The notes: generated by a model not told the origin, from the letters alone. DNA of 38,989 nt from an uncultured Blautia sp. (GCA_900547615.1 URHH01000012.1:1-38989), one strand, 5' to 3'. Counted from the stretch's first letter, positions 24,529 to 33,054 are shown. Numbers and translations are program-made.

Positions 24529-25289
24529 CAGAGATGAAAAATGAAAATTACAATATAAAACAGTATCTTCAGGAAATCGTTAAGGAACCGTTGAAGATAT
24601 TCCGGGAGCTGACTTCCTGGTCCGAAACAGACAAACAGGAATTTTCTGTACTGTTGGATAATCTGAAACGCCCTTTTGATAAGGATTCTGAAACAACAAA
24701 GGAAAAGGGAGACCGTCTGGAGAAACTGGTTTCTTTTCTTATACGAAAATCTTATTTCTTTGAGGTGTATCAGAATGTACATACAGGAACAAATGAAATT
24801 GATGAAGTGATTATTTTATCGGAGACAGGGAGACAGGCGCTTCATACATTTCATATTTCCAGAGATATTCTTGAGATTAATACGGATATTGCTTTGGGAG
24901 AGCGTAAAAACTACAATTCAACTTTGGGTGTTACTTATGTCGGGAAGTTTTACAGTCTGTTGATGAGTACAGACATCTCTTTTGGGATTATTTTTACGCA
25001 GAAGGGATTAACGGGACAGGAAGATGAGTTTCGCGATGCATATGGTCTTGTTAAGGTTCTGCGTATTATAGAAAAATACCGAAACAAAAGGGATTTGGTA
25101 ATTCTTACATTTACGCTTGAGGATTATGAAAAAATCGCGGAAGGTCAGTCCTTTTTTGAACTGATTAAAGCGAAGAAACTGGAACTTCGTCTTGCTTCGG
25201 ATTTTGAGCGGTTTTTAAATGATTACCAGCATGACAGCAGTGAACGTATCAAACAGATCATAAGTTCTCTTTCTCCAGATACTCCGTAG
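24525..25289 (+). CDS. Restriction-endonuclease-like PD-(D/E)XK protein, third gene of the candidate defence operon
   Basis: A 254-residue protein. The nuclease-fold region starts at about residue 58: helix KEKGDRLEKLVSFLI with E66, YQNVHTGTNEIDEVII with D93, and ALGERKNYNSTLGVTYVGKF with E126-x-K128. D93 and E-x-K fit the active site of Mrr-like restriction enzymes, whose usual wording is 'ECKNY...GVTWVGKFYSLL'. All key residues are kept, so it is probably an active DNase. No methyltransferase is encoded beside it, so it is unlikely to be a classical type II pair; modified-DNA targeting or an abortive trigger fits better. The start overlaps the previous stop by 4 bases. The 3' end overlaps the convergent araC-type gene by 32 bases. 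Confidence 0.82.
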   Translation: MTEMKNENYNIKQYLQEIVKEPLKIFRELTSWSETDKQEFSVLLDNLKRPFDKDSETTKEKGDRLEKLVSFLIRKSYFFEVYQNVHTGTNEIDEVIILSETGRQALHTFHISRDILEINTDIALGERKNYNSTLGVTYVGKFYSLLMSTDISFGIIFTQKGLTGQEDEFRDAYGLVKVLRIIEKYRNKRDLVILTFTLEDYEKIAEGQSFFELIKAKKLELRLASDFERFLNDYQHDSSERIKQIISSLSPDTP

Positions 25290-26133
25290 GTGTATACAGC
25301 GTATATTTTTTGAAAACAGTAGAAAAATAACTGCTCGTAGTAAAACCGAGGAGCATGGCGATGTCGGTCACAGACATGCCTTCAAGGAGAAGAAGCTTGG
25401 CATATTCAATTTTCTGCTGGTTGATAAAATGTCTGGGAGAGATTCCAAGCTGTTTTTTAAATTTTTGTTTATACTGGGAGCAGGAAAGGCTGGCGAGAGC
25501 TGCCAGCTCTTCCAGAGGAAGTTCCTCCGTAATATTATCAAGAATATAGTTTAAAGTTCGCCCTATGTCAGGAGACAGGGCGAATTTTTCGTTATTGGCA
25601 GAATGAATGAGCAGATGAAGGAAGAGCTGAAGATAGGAGGCAATAAATTCCGGCTCATCATTTCTCTGCGCCAGATAAAACGCCTGCTGGATCAGCGGGC
25701 GCATTTCTTCCGCATCTGCCTGCACCACATGATGGGGCAGCGCTCTTAATCTTTCAATCATATGTTTCGCAGTATTTTCATTCATAAATAAAAATTCTTT
25801 CGGATTGCTGATGTCAAGCTGAAACCAGTAAATTTCCCCAACAGAGACGGGAATGTCATTTGTACCGTGTATTTCGTTAGGGAAGGCGATGAAGACATCT
25901 CCGCCGGAAAAACGATAAGAAGAGGTTCGGGTGCTGAAAGAAAACGTTCCTTTTGTGGAAATGGTAAACTCGAAGGAGTTTTCATGATAATGCCATTTTA
26001 AGGAAGGAATAGAGTCTTTCATAGTATGGCGGGCAAGCGCGTGAACTCCGGGAACGTGGTGCTGTTCCTGAGTGTAAATAATACGTTCTTTTGTGAGAGT
26101 ATACTGGTCATGCCAGTTAATAGCAGAAAACAT
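25258..26133 (-). CDS. AraC-family transcriptional regulator
   Basis: A 291-residue regulator. The N-terminal cupin-like sensing domain (about 35-130: LKWHYHENSFEFTISTKG, FSGGDVFIAFPNEIHG) probably binds a small carbon compound. The C-terminal double helix-turn-helix is at about 190-288 (LEELAALASLSCSQYKQKFKKQLGISPRHFI and MSVTDIAMLLGFTTSSYFSTVFKKY). It is divergent from the operon of UroD-like proteins and an ABC importer and is probably its activator in response to the imported substrate. The ATG has GGGAGGAG upstream. Its 3' end overlaps the nuclease gene by 32 bases on the other strand, and an opposing terminator lies inside it. Confidence 0.92.
   Translation of the reverse strand: MFSAINWHDQYTLTKERIIYTQEQHHVPGVHALARHTMKDSIPSLKWHYHENSFEFTISTKGTFSFSTRTSSYRFSGGDVFIAFPNEIHGTNDIPVSVGEIYWFQLDISNPKEFLFMNENTAKHMIERLRALPHHVVQADAEEMRPLIQQAFYLAQRNDEPEFIASYLQLFLHLLIHSANNEKFALSPDIGRTLNYILDNITEELPLEELAALASLSCSQYKQKFKKQLGISPRHFINQQKIEYAKLLLLEGMSVTDIAMLLGFTTSSYFSTVFKKYTLYTPTEYLEKENL
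25557..25589 (+). terminator. Plus-strand terminator inside the araC-type gene
   Basis: TTCGCCCT (25557-25564) pairs with AGGGCGAA (25577-25584), with inner GTC/GAC and an AGGA loop, followed by TTTTT (25585-25589). It would stop the three-gene nuclease operon about 270 bases after its last stop codon, making the transcript antisense to the 3' third of the regulator mRNA. Confidence 0.68.
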
Positions 26134-26157
26134 GAAAATCTCCTCCCGGTACAGTTA

Positions 26158-26235
26158 GTTACAATTTACTGTGATGCCTTTAAATTTGTACGTTGTATGT
26201 AATTGATAGCAATATTTTTTTAATGATTGTATAAT
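26158..26235 (+). promoter_or_regulatory. Promoter/operator region of the UroD-ABC operon
   Basis: TATAAT (26230-26235) lacks a proper -35 box at 17 bases, as expected of an activator-dependent promoter. Upstream an imperfect dyad, GTTACAATTTA (26158-26168) and TAAATTTGTAC (26181-26191), is a candidate site for the divergent AraC regulator. Confidence 0.45.
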
Positions 26236-26325
26236 ACAAACTATGAAAAGTCAATAAAACGGCCGTGACTAATCAGAAAAAAGTGAGCATAATGCCCATT
26301 GAAAGAAAGGAGCTTTTTGTGCAGA

Positions 26326-27300
26326 ATGACACCCAGAGAAAAATTTATCAAGGCATTAAAAAGGGAACCTGTTACAGGTCATGTACCTCATTTTGAGCTG
26401 GTTATGTTTCTCACGATGGAATCCATCGGAAGGATACACCCGATTCACAGAGACTATTCTCAGTGGTATCAGATGAGCAAAGAGGAACAGGAACTTCATT
26501 TGACAGATATGGCTCTTGCTTATATTGAAATTGCCGAGAAATATTATCACAGTGCGATATTTGTTCACCCGAACCCCGGAGTAGTAGGAGACTTGGCAAA
26601 TGATATTCCGTCTACAAGAAGGATTCTTGAGAAAATCAGAGAGCTTTCCGGAGATAAATACTTTCTGATGGTTCATGGGGATCCGACAATGGCGATTCCA
26701 AACGGCGATAATATGACGGAAATTGCAGTGATGATGTATGAAGAACCGGAAAAAATCCATGATATGACGAAGCGGCGCATGGAAATTGCTCAGAAGCAGG
26801 CTGATGAATTTAAAGGAAGCGGTCTTCTGGACGGATTTGCATTGTGCTCGGATTATTGCTTTAATACAAATCCTTTTTACAGCAGAGAAATGTTTGAGGA
26901 GTTTGTGACGCCGTATCTGAAAGGAATTCTCGATTATTACAGAAGCGAGGGCTATTATTCCATCAAACATACAGACGGAAATGTAATGCCGATCCTTGAT
27001 ATGATCGTAGACTGCGGTCCTGATGCAGTACATTCTCTTGATCCGCAGGGAGGCGTGGACTTAAAAGAAGTGAAGAAACTTTATGGGGATAAGGTATGTC
27101 TGATCGGCAATGTGAATTGCGGAAAAATGCAGACAGGAACGGAAGAAGAACTTGTGGAAGATACACGCCGCGCGCTGCGTGAGGGAATGCCGGGATATGG
27201 TTATATTTTTTCAACTTCAAACTGCGCATATACAGGACTGGGGCTGAAACGCTATGAGCTGATGCAGCGAATCTGGTGGGAAGAAGGAATTTATAAGTAA
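26326..27300 (+). CDS. Uroporphyrinogen-decarboxylase/MtaA-like methyltransferase-family protein 1
   Basis: A 324-residue URO-D fold protein. It is not a heme enzyme by context; the family includes Zn-dependent methylcobalamin and alkyl transferases (MtaA, MtbA, CmuA). The loop that holds the zinc H-x-C in those enzymes reads H215-T-D217-G here, so the metal ligand set differs. Other family blocks are LMVHGDPT, SDYCFNTNPFYSREMFEEFVTPYLKG and the C-terminal FSTSNCAYTGLGLKRYELM. I start at ATG 26326 (MTPREKFIKAL, typical of relatives). AAGGAG lies 13 bases upstream, so TTG 26317 is an alternative. First gene of an operon with an ABC importer and two relatives. Substrate unknown. Confidence 0.82.
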   Translation: MTPREKFIKALKREPVTGHVPHFELVMFLTMESIGRIHPIHRDYSQWYQMSKEEQELHLTDMALAYIEIAEKYYHSAIFVHPNPGVVGDLANDIPSTRRILEKIRELSGDKYFLMVHGDPTMAIPNGDNMTEIAVMMYEEPEKIHDMTKRRMEIAQKQADEFKGSGLLDGFALCSDYCFNTNPFYSREMFEEFVTPYLKGILDYYRSEGYYSIKHTDGNVMPILDMIVDCGPDAVHSLDPQGGVDLKEVKKLYGDKVCLIGNVNCGKMQTGTEEELVEDTRRALREGMPGYGYIFSTSNCAYTGLGLKRYELMQRIWWEEGIYK

Positions 27301-27339
27301 TTATTTGTACGAAATAATGAATTTGGGAGGAAAAAAATT

Positions 27340-28347
27340 ATGAAGAAAAAAATGATTTCTCTTTTAATGGCAGCAGCAATGACACTTTCTATGGGCGTGA
27401 CTGTGTTTGCAGAAGAAAAAGAAGGAAAAGCACCGGAGGATATTAAGGTGGCAGGTGTTGTATTTCAGGAAGACCAGTTTATGAAGCTGATGCAGAAGGG
27501 GTATGAGGCAGCAGCGGAAGAATACGGCGTAGAGCTGATGTCAAGTAATACAAATAATGACCAGGCAAAAGAAGCTGATCTTATTAATACGTATATTAAT
27601 CAGAAAATCGACGGAATTGCGATTGCTCCGTTAAATGAGACCTCTTCCATGCAGATGTTAAAGACAGCAAATGAAGCAGGACTTGAAGTTGCAGTTGCAA
27701 ATACAAAGCTGAAAGATGCTCCGTTTGTATGCGGCGGATACACCTCTGACAACTATAACCTTGGAGAGCTTACCGGAAAAGAAGCGCGTAAATTTATTGA
27801 GGAAGAGCTGGACGGAAAAGCACGAGTAGCCATTGTACAGTTCAAATCTCAGCTTCCGGAACAGTCAACAGGCAGAATGAATGGATTTGTAGATCAGATC
27901 AAGGATCTGGAAGGTGTGGAGATTGTAGCAGACCAGGACGCATGGCTTCAGGACTCTGCAGTGCAGGTTGTAAGCGATATTTTAACAGCGAACGAGTCAA
28001 AGGGCGGAGTAGATATTATCTGGGCAGCGAACGACGGCGGAACAATCGGCGCTACAATGGCTGTTAAAAATGCAGGCAAAGCAGGAGAAACATTTGTGTT
28101 TGGTACAGATGCGGCAGAACAGCAGGCGGCTTTCTTAAAAGCAGACGACAATATTCTTCAGTGCGTGACAGGACAGGATCCATATACGATCGGATATAAT
28201 ACAATGGAAGCTTTAATTAAAACAATTATGGGCGAAGAAGGCGAGTACGGAAAAGAAGTAATCGTTCCGGGCGTTGTACTTACAAGAGACGACCAGGAAG
28301 GCGTTACGGCATTTGAAGCGGATCTTGCAGAAAAGATGGCAGAATAA
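27340..28347 (+). CDS. Sugar-type ABC importer, substrate-binding protein
   Basis: A 335-residue periplasmic-binding-protein type 1 (ribose/galactose family, Peripla_BP_4). The signal peptide is MKKKMISLLMAAAMTLSMGVTVFA, with a signal peptidase I style end (VFA-EE) and no lipobox cysteine, which is odd for a Gram-positive binding protein because these are normally lipid-anchored. The mature domain starts DIKVAGVVFQEDQF and has the typical INQKIDGIAIAPLNETS hinge segment and WAANDGGTIGATMAV. The ribosome site GGGAGGA is strong. A terminator hairpin follows, likely to make this protein more abundant than the ATPase and permease. Confidence 0.92.
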   Translation: MKKKMISLLMAAAMTLSMGVTVFAEEKEGKAPEDIKVAGVVFQEDQFMKLMQKGYEAAAEEYGVELMSSNTNNDQAKEADLINTYINQKIDGIAIAPLNETSSMQMLKTANEAGLEVAVANTKLKDAPFVCGGYTSDNYNLGELTGKEARKFIEEELDGKARVAIVQFKSQLPEQSTGRMNGFVDQIKDLEGVEIVADQDAWLQDSAVQVVSDILTANESKGGVDIIWAANDGGTIGATMAVKNAGKAGETFVFGTDAAEQQAAFLKADDNILQCVTGQDPYTIGYNTMEALIKTIMGEEGEYGKEVIVPGVVLTRDDQEGVTAFEADLAEKMAE

Positions 28348-28358
28348 TCAAAACAGCC

Positions 28359-28388
28359 GGGCTGCTGCGTTGAGCAGCAGCCCTTTTT
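28359..28388 (+). terminator. Intra-operon terminator after the binding-protein gene
   Basis: GGGCTGCTGC (28359-28368), loop GTTGA and GCAGCAGCCC (28374-28383) form a perfect 10-bp stem with TTTTT after it. Lying between the binding protein and the ATPase genes, it probably lets only part of transcription through, setting a high binding-protein to transporter ratio. Confidence 0.88.
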
Positions 28389-28433
28389 GTCTCAGGAGAA
28401 GGCTTAGGCAGGCAGAAGAGGTGAGAGATTAAA

Positions 28434-29912
28434 ATGAGTATATTAAGAGCGGAAAATATAACAAAAATTTATCCGGGTACAACAGCCCTTAATAAGGTTT
28501 CGGTTGAGTTTGAAAGCGGGAAGGTTCATGCCTTTATCGGAAAAAACGGTTCCGGCAAATCAACCCTTGTAAAAATTTTTGCAGGAGCCGTAGAAGCGAC
28601 AGAAGGCGCTTTTTATCTCGATGAAGAAAAGATGAATATAAATTCTCCGCAGGAGGCTCTGAAAAAGGGGATCGCAACAGTTTATCAGGAACTGAGTCTG
28701 ATTCCGGGGCTTACAGTAGCAGAAAATATTTTTATGGGACGAATGCCCATGAGAGGGAAATTTATTGACTGGAAAAAAGGATATGAGGAGGCTGCGAAGC
28801 TTCTTAAAGAACTTCAGATAGATGTTTCTCCGAAAGAGAGAGTTGCAAATTTAAGTCTCTGGCAGTGCCAGATGATAGAAATTGCAAAGGCAATGAGCTA
28901 TGAGCCGAAGGTTCTTATGCTTGACGAGCCGACGTCCTCTCTTGCAAACCATGAAATAGAGCTTCTGTTTCAGATGATACGGAATCTGAAAAAGAAGGGA
29001 GTTATTATTATTTATATTTCCCATAAACTCCAGGAGCTCTGGCAGATAGCGGACACATGTACAGTTCTCCGTGATGGGGTGCTTATCGGAAAGGTTAATA
29101 TGCAGGGACTGGCAAGGGAAGAGCTTGTAAAAATGATGTTCGGCGATGTGGAAATTAAAACAAGACCGAAGGATTTAAAAGTTGGAAAAGGCGTGGTACT
29201 GGAAGTGGAGGGACTTACAAGAAAAGGGGTTTTTGAAGACATTTCCTTTCAGATTCACGAAAATGAGATCGTGGGAATCGCAGGTATGCTTGGAGCAGGA
29301 CGTACGGAGCTGTTAAAATCTATCTTCGGCGCGGATCCCCTTGACAGCGGAACCATTCGCTTTTACGGAAAAGAAATTAAAAACCCCAATCCTGTGAAGA
29401 TGAGAAATGAGGGATTTGCGCTCACGCCGGAGGACAGAAAAAATGAAGGACTTGTACAGATTATGTCTGTATTCGGAAACCTCTGTGTTGCCAGCATTGA
29501 TTATCTGGGAAAACATAAATTTATCCAGCGGAAAAAAGAGAAGGATTATGTAAAAAGACAGATTGAGGATCTGCAGATAAAAGTTCCGGATCCCATGCTT
29601 CCGGTTATGTCTTTATCCGGAGGAAATCAGCAGAAGGTAGTAGTGGGAAACTGGCTGAATACGGAGCCGAAGATTATGTTTTTTGACGAACCTTCAAGAG
29701 GCATTGATGTCAATGCAAAGCAGCAGATTTTCCAGATCATCTGGGAGCAGTCCAAAAAAGGAATTTCCAGTATTATGGTTTCCTCAGAGCTGGAGGAGCT
29801 TCTGGAGGTTTGTCACCGCATTCTCATCATGCGCGAAGGAAAAATCGTGGGCGAGGTTTTGCCGGAAAATACAACAGTAGAAGAATTGTATGCAGCTTCT
29901 ATGGGAGAGTGA
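28434..29912 (+). CDS. Sugar-type ABC importer, double ATPase (RbsA/MglA-like)
   Basis: A 492-residue protein with two fused nucleotide-binding domains, as usual for ribose/galactose-type importers. Domain 1 has Walker A GKNGSGKST (about 36-44), signature-like LSLWQCQMIEIAKAM and Walker B VLMLDEPTSSL. Domain 2 has a degenerate Walker A, GMLGAGRTE (normal for this family), an intact LSGGNQQKVVVGNWL signature and IMFFDEPSRGIDV. In domain 1 the signature reads LSLWQ rather than LSGGQ, also common here. It partners with the permease 13 bases downstream. No gene name is given because the substrate is unknown. Confidence 0.93.
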   Translation: MSILRAENITKIYPGTTALNKVSVEFESGKVHAFIGKNGSGKSTLVKIFAGAVEATEGAFYLDEEKMNINSPQEALKKGIATVYQELSLIPGLTVAENIFMGRMPMRGKFIDWKKGYEEAAKLLKELQIDVSPKERVANLSLWQCQMIEIAKAMSYEPKVLMLDEPTSSLANHEIELLFQMIRNLKKKGVIIIYISHKLQELWQIADTCTVLRDGVLIGKVNMQGLAREELVKMMFGDVEIKTRPKDLKVGKGVVLEVEGLTRKGVFEDISFQIHENEIVGIAGMLGAGRTELLKSIFGADPLDSGTIRFYGKEIKNPNPVKMRNEGFALTPEDRKNEGLVQIMSVFGNLCVASIDYLGKHKFIQRKKEKDYVKRQIEDLQIKVPDPMLPVMSLSGGNQQKVVVGNWLNTEPKIMFFDEPSRGIDVNAKQQIFQIIWEQSKKGISSIMVSSELEELLEVCHRILIMREGKIVGEVLPENTTVEELYAASMGE

Positions 29913-29925
29913 ACAGGAGGGTATT

Positions 29926-30915
29926 ATGAACAGTAAAAGTTTTGATTTAAAAAAGTTTGTAAATACATATATGATGGAATTGATTCTGCTTGTGATCTGT
30001 ATTGTAGTGGCATTCACGGCAGAGGGATTTTTTACAGTATCCAATCTTCTGGGGATTTTGAGAAGCTCCGCGTTAAAAGGCGTTATTGCATTTGGTATGA
30101 CAATGGTAATTATCTGTGGGGAAATTGATCTTTCTATTTCTTCCACGGTAGCGCTTGCCGGCATTATTGCGGCTACAGTAGCCGGAAAGCTTGACGGAGC
30201 CGGCATTATGGGGCTTGACGGCGGCATCTGGGCCGGTATGCTTATGGCGTTTTTGTTTGCGGGACTCATCGGTTTTGTAAACGGGTTTATCCGTGTGAAA
30301 TTTAATATTCCCACATTTATTATCACCCTTGCCATGATGAACGTGAACTACGGTCTCGCAGCGATCATCTCAAAAGGATTTCCTGTGACAACCGTTCCTT
30401 CCTGGTATAATATATTTGGCGCGGGTACAGTGGCAGGTTTTATTCCGGTTCCTGCGATTGTTCTGATCATCGTGTTTATTATTGTTCATATTGTTATGAC
30501 ATATACGACATTTGGACGTTCTGTGTACGCGGCAGGCGGAAATCCGGAAGCAGCGAGACTTTCCGGCGTAAATGTACGCAAGGTGAAAATCCTTGTCATG
30601 GTGATTGTTCAGCTTACGGCAGCTCTCGGCGGAATTATGTGTTCTTCCCAGGTTATGTCAGCGGCACATAACTTTGGAAAAGGCTGGGAAATGGACGTGA
30701 TCGCTTCTGTAATTATCGGCGGGACGAGTATGAACGGCGGTATCGGAAAGGTACGCGGTACATTCGTAGGTATTATTTTCCTGGGCGTTTTATTAAACGG
30801 CATGACTCTTATGAATGTAAGCGAGTATGTACAGTATGTAGTAAGAGGCGGTCTGATCCTGCTCGCTGTACTTATTAATACAATACAGTTAAATAAGCAG
30901 GGAAAAGCAGCCTGA
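29926..30915 (+). CDS. Sugar-type ABC importer, permease (RbsC-like)
   Basis: A 329-residue permease of the RbsC/XylH/BPD_transp_2 family with eight to ten hydrophobic segments. It has the family segment GGNPEAARLSGVNVRKVKILV and GGTSMNGGIGKVRGTFVGIIF, which contact the ATPase and form the pore. The start is ATG 29926 with CAGGAGGG upstream; an in-frame start at 29890 lies inside the ATPase gene and has no ribosome site. It completes the importer. The substrate is a small polar molecule, possibly a sugar or polyol or a methylated analogue given the UroD-like neighbours. Confidence 0.92.
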   Translation: MNSKSFDLKKFVNTYMMELILLVICIVVAFTAEGFFTVSNLLGILRSSALKGVIAFGMTMVIICGEIDLSISSTVALAGIIAATVAGKLDGAGIMGLDGGIWAGMLMAFLFAGLIGFVNGFIRVKFNIPTFIITLAMMNVNYGLAAIISKGFPVTTVPSWYNIFGAGTVAGFIPVPAIVLIIVFIIVHIVMTYTTFGRSVYAAGGNPEAARLSGVNVRKVKILVMVIVQLTAALGGIMCSSQVMSAAHNFGKGWEMDVIASVIIGGTSMNGGIGKVRGTFVGIIFLGVLLNGMTLMNVSEYVQYVVRGGLILLAVLINTIQLNKQGKAA

Positions 30916-30947
30916 GGATTTTCATAATTTAAGAAAGAGGAATTTAT

Positions 30948-31970
30948 ATGACTGGAAAAGAGAGAATACTTCGTACATTGGAATTTAATAATCCGGACAG
31001 GATTCCGGTAGACTTATGGGTGCTTCCTGCAGCGCGTATGGAATATGGAGAAAAACTGGAAGCGCTTCTCGATACACATGAGAGAGATATTGTGTCTCTC
31101 GTGGGACCGTTCGATCACGGTTTTACAAAAGAATATTATGAATACGGCACGTTTCAAGATCCCTGGGGAAGCGTGTGGACAAATATTCAGCCGGGAATTA
31201 TAGGGGAAGTAAAAGACCCTGTATTTAATGAAGAAGAATATGAGGGAATTGATGCTTATAGGGCTCCTACAGAAGAGTTTTTAAAACAGTGGGAGGATTA
31301 TAAGGGGAATATTGAAGAACAGATTAAGGAAATAAGAAAAGACGGCAAATTTGTGATCGGCGGCTGGATCAGTCTGTTTGAGCGCCTCCAGTATTTAAGA
31401 GGAACAGAGAATCTCTACTGCGATATTGCAGTGGAAGAAGAGGATATGTTCAAGCTTATAGACATTGTAATGGGATTCCAGAGAGAATATTTAAAAAAAT
31501 GGCTGGAAATGGATATTGACGCGATTGCCTTTGGAGATGACTGGGGATCGCAGAGGAGTCTTCTGATCTCGCCGGAACAGTGGAAAAAAATTTTCAAGCC
31601 CCTTTATAAAGAGCTCATCGATATGATAAAAGCAGCCGGTAAAAAAGTATTCTTCCACAGTGACGGATATATCATGGATTTATATCCGGAATTTATCGAA
31701 ATGGGAGTGGACGCGATCAACTCGCAGCTCTGGTGCATGGGTGTGGAAAAGGTAGCGGAGAAATATGCGGGGAAAATTACATTCTGGGGCGAGATAAGCC
31801 GTCAGACAACGCTGCCAAACGGCACACCGGAAGAGATTCGGGAATGTGCGGATAAAATGAAGGCGCTTCTCTGTAAAAACGGAGGACTGATTGGGGAAAG
31901 CGAAGTAAACAGAGATGTACCCCTGGAAAATATCAAAGCAGTGTTAGAGGCATGGAATCAGGAGGGATAA
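30948..31970 (+). CDS. Uroporphyrinogen-decarboxylase/MtaA-like family protein 2
   Basis: A 340-residue URO-D fold protein. The metal-site loop reads H237-S-D239-G240 (FFHSDGYIMD), again with D where Zn methyltransferases have C. Other blocks are FGDDWGSQRSLLISPEQW, WGEISRQTTLPNGTPEE and the end SEVNRDVPLENIKAV. The conserved start MTGKERILRTLEFNNPDRIPVD is typical of the clostridial branch of this family, found beside sugar ABC importers. It lies 32 bases after the permease and two bases before the third relative. It could act on the imported substrate or form a complex with the third protein; the activity is unknown. Confidence 0.83.
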   Translation: MTGKERILRTLEFNNPDRIPVDLWVLPAARMEYGEKLEALLDTHERDIVSLVGPFDHGFTKEYYEYGTFQDPWGSVWTNIQPGIIGEVKDPVFNEEEYEGIDAYRAPTEEFLKQWEDYKGNIEEQIKEIRKDGKFVIGGWISLFERLQYLRGTENLYCDIAVEEEDMFKLIDIVMGFQREYLKKWLEMDIDAIAFGDDWGSQRSLLISPEQWKKIFKPLYKELIDMIKAAGKKVFFHSDGYIMDLYPEFIEMGVDAINSQLWCMGVEKVAEKYAGKITFWGEISRQTTLPNGTPEEIRECADKMKALLCKNGGLIGESEVNRDVPLENIKAVLEAWNQEG

Positions 31971-31972
31971 AG

Positions 31973-33028
31973 ATGTTTGAACCAAATTATAAGAATATCG
32001 TAAACAGCGCCAGAAATATAGAGGCGGAAAGACTTCCGCTTTATGAGCACAACGTGGATTTTGGGAAAATCGGAGAAATTATGGGAGTGGACCTTCCGTC
32101 TCTTTATAAGGGAGATGAAAAGGATATTCATGAATTTTTCCGTGTGTACAGTAAGTTCTTTAAGGATTACGGCTACGATGTGGTAACATTTGAGTGCTGT
32201 ATCGGGGAAATCATGCCGGGAAGCGGCGCGCTCGGAGACAGTCGCGTTACGCCTGTGATCCAGGAAGAAGAGGATTTTAATAACTACCCCTGGGACGAAA
32301 TCCCGGATTATTATTTTGAAAAATACTCGAAATACTTTCGGGCGCTCCGCGATGAAATGCCGGAGGGCATGAAGGCAATCGGAGGCGTTGGAAACGGAAT
32401 TTTTGAGTATGTACAGGATTTGACCAGTTTTCAGGGACTGTGCTATATTAAGGCAGATGACGAGGAGCTTTACGAAAATCTTTTTAAGAAAGTGGGAGAG
32501 ACAAACTTAAAAATCTGGGAACGGTTTATGAAGGAATTTGGTGATATTTACTGCGTTCTCCGCTTTGGAGATGACCTGGGCTATAAGAGCAGCACCATGC
32601 TTTCCCCGACAGATGTTAAGGAGCTGATCCTTCCAAAATATAAACCGATTGTAGACCTTGTTCACAGCTATAATAAGCCGTTTCTTCTTCATTCCTGCGG
32701 AAAGATTTTTGATGTAATGGACGACCTGATTTATAAAGTAGGGATCGATGCAAAGCATTCCAACGAAGATCAGATCGCGCCGTTCCCGTACTGGGTGGAG
32801 CAGTATGGAGATAAAATCGGAAACTTTGGCGGAGCGGACGTGGATATGGTGTGCCACTGTTCAAAACAGGAGCTCAGGGAGTACATTGTAGATGTGATTA
32901 AAAAATCACAGGGACACGGCGGTTTTGCTTTTGGAACAGGAAATTCCATACCTGCATATGTGCCGACAGAAGGCTATCTGAACATGATTGAAATTGTAAG
33001 AGAATACAGAGGAGACTTTAAGAGATGA
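31973..33028 (+). CDS. Uroporphyrinogen-decarboxylase/MtaA-like family protein 3, with H-x-C site
   Basis: A 351-residue URO-D fold protein. Unlike the other two in the operon it has H240-S-C242-G243 (FLLHSCGKIFDV), matching the zinc H-x-C of MtaA/MtbA methyltransferases. A further cysteine cluster (VDMVCHCSK) follows, but the usual C-terminal ligand position is GTGNSIPAY without cysteine. It therefore has the best case for a metal-dependent methyl or alkyl transferase. The start is ATG 31973 with CAGGAGGG upstream; the open frame before it overlaps the previous gene. A cognate corrinoid protein would have to be encoded elsewhere. Last gene of the operon. Confidence 0.85.
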   Translation: MFEPNYKNIVNSARNIEAERLPLYEHNVDFGKIGEIMGVDLPSLYKGDEKDIHEFFRVYSKFFKDYGYDVVTFECCIGEIMPGSGALGDSRVTPVIQEEEDFNNYPWDEIPDYYFEKYSKYFRALRDEMPEGMKAIGGVGNGIFEYVQDLTSFQGLCYIKADDEELYENLFKKVGETNLKIWERFMKEFGDIYCVLRFGDDLGYKSSTMLSPTDVKELILPKYKPIVDLVHSYNKPFLLHSCGKIFDVMDDLIYKVGIDAKHSNEDQIAPFPYWVEQYGDKIGNFGGADVDMVCHCSKQELREYIVDVIKKSQGHGGFAFGTGNSIPAYVPTEGYLNMIEIVREYRGDFKR

Positions 33029-33054
33029 AATAATGTAACGCAGCCAGGCATTGA

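Noticed and set aside
24450..24782. Minus-strand frame across genes two and three of the nuclease operon (possible antitoxin)
   Set aside because: Antisense shadow with no ribosome site, and the plus-strand genes explain the sequence.
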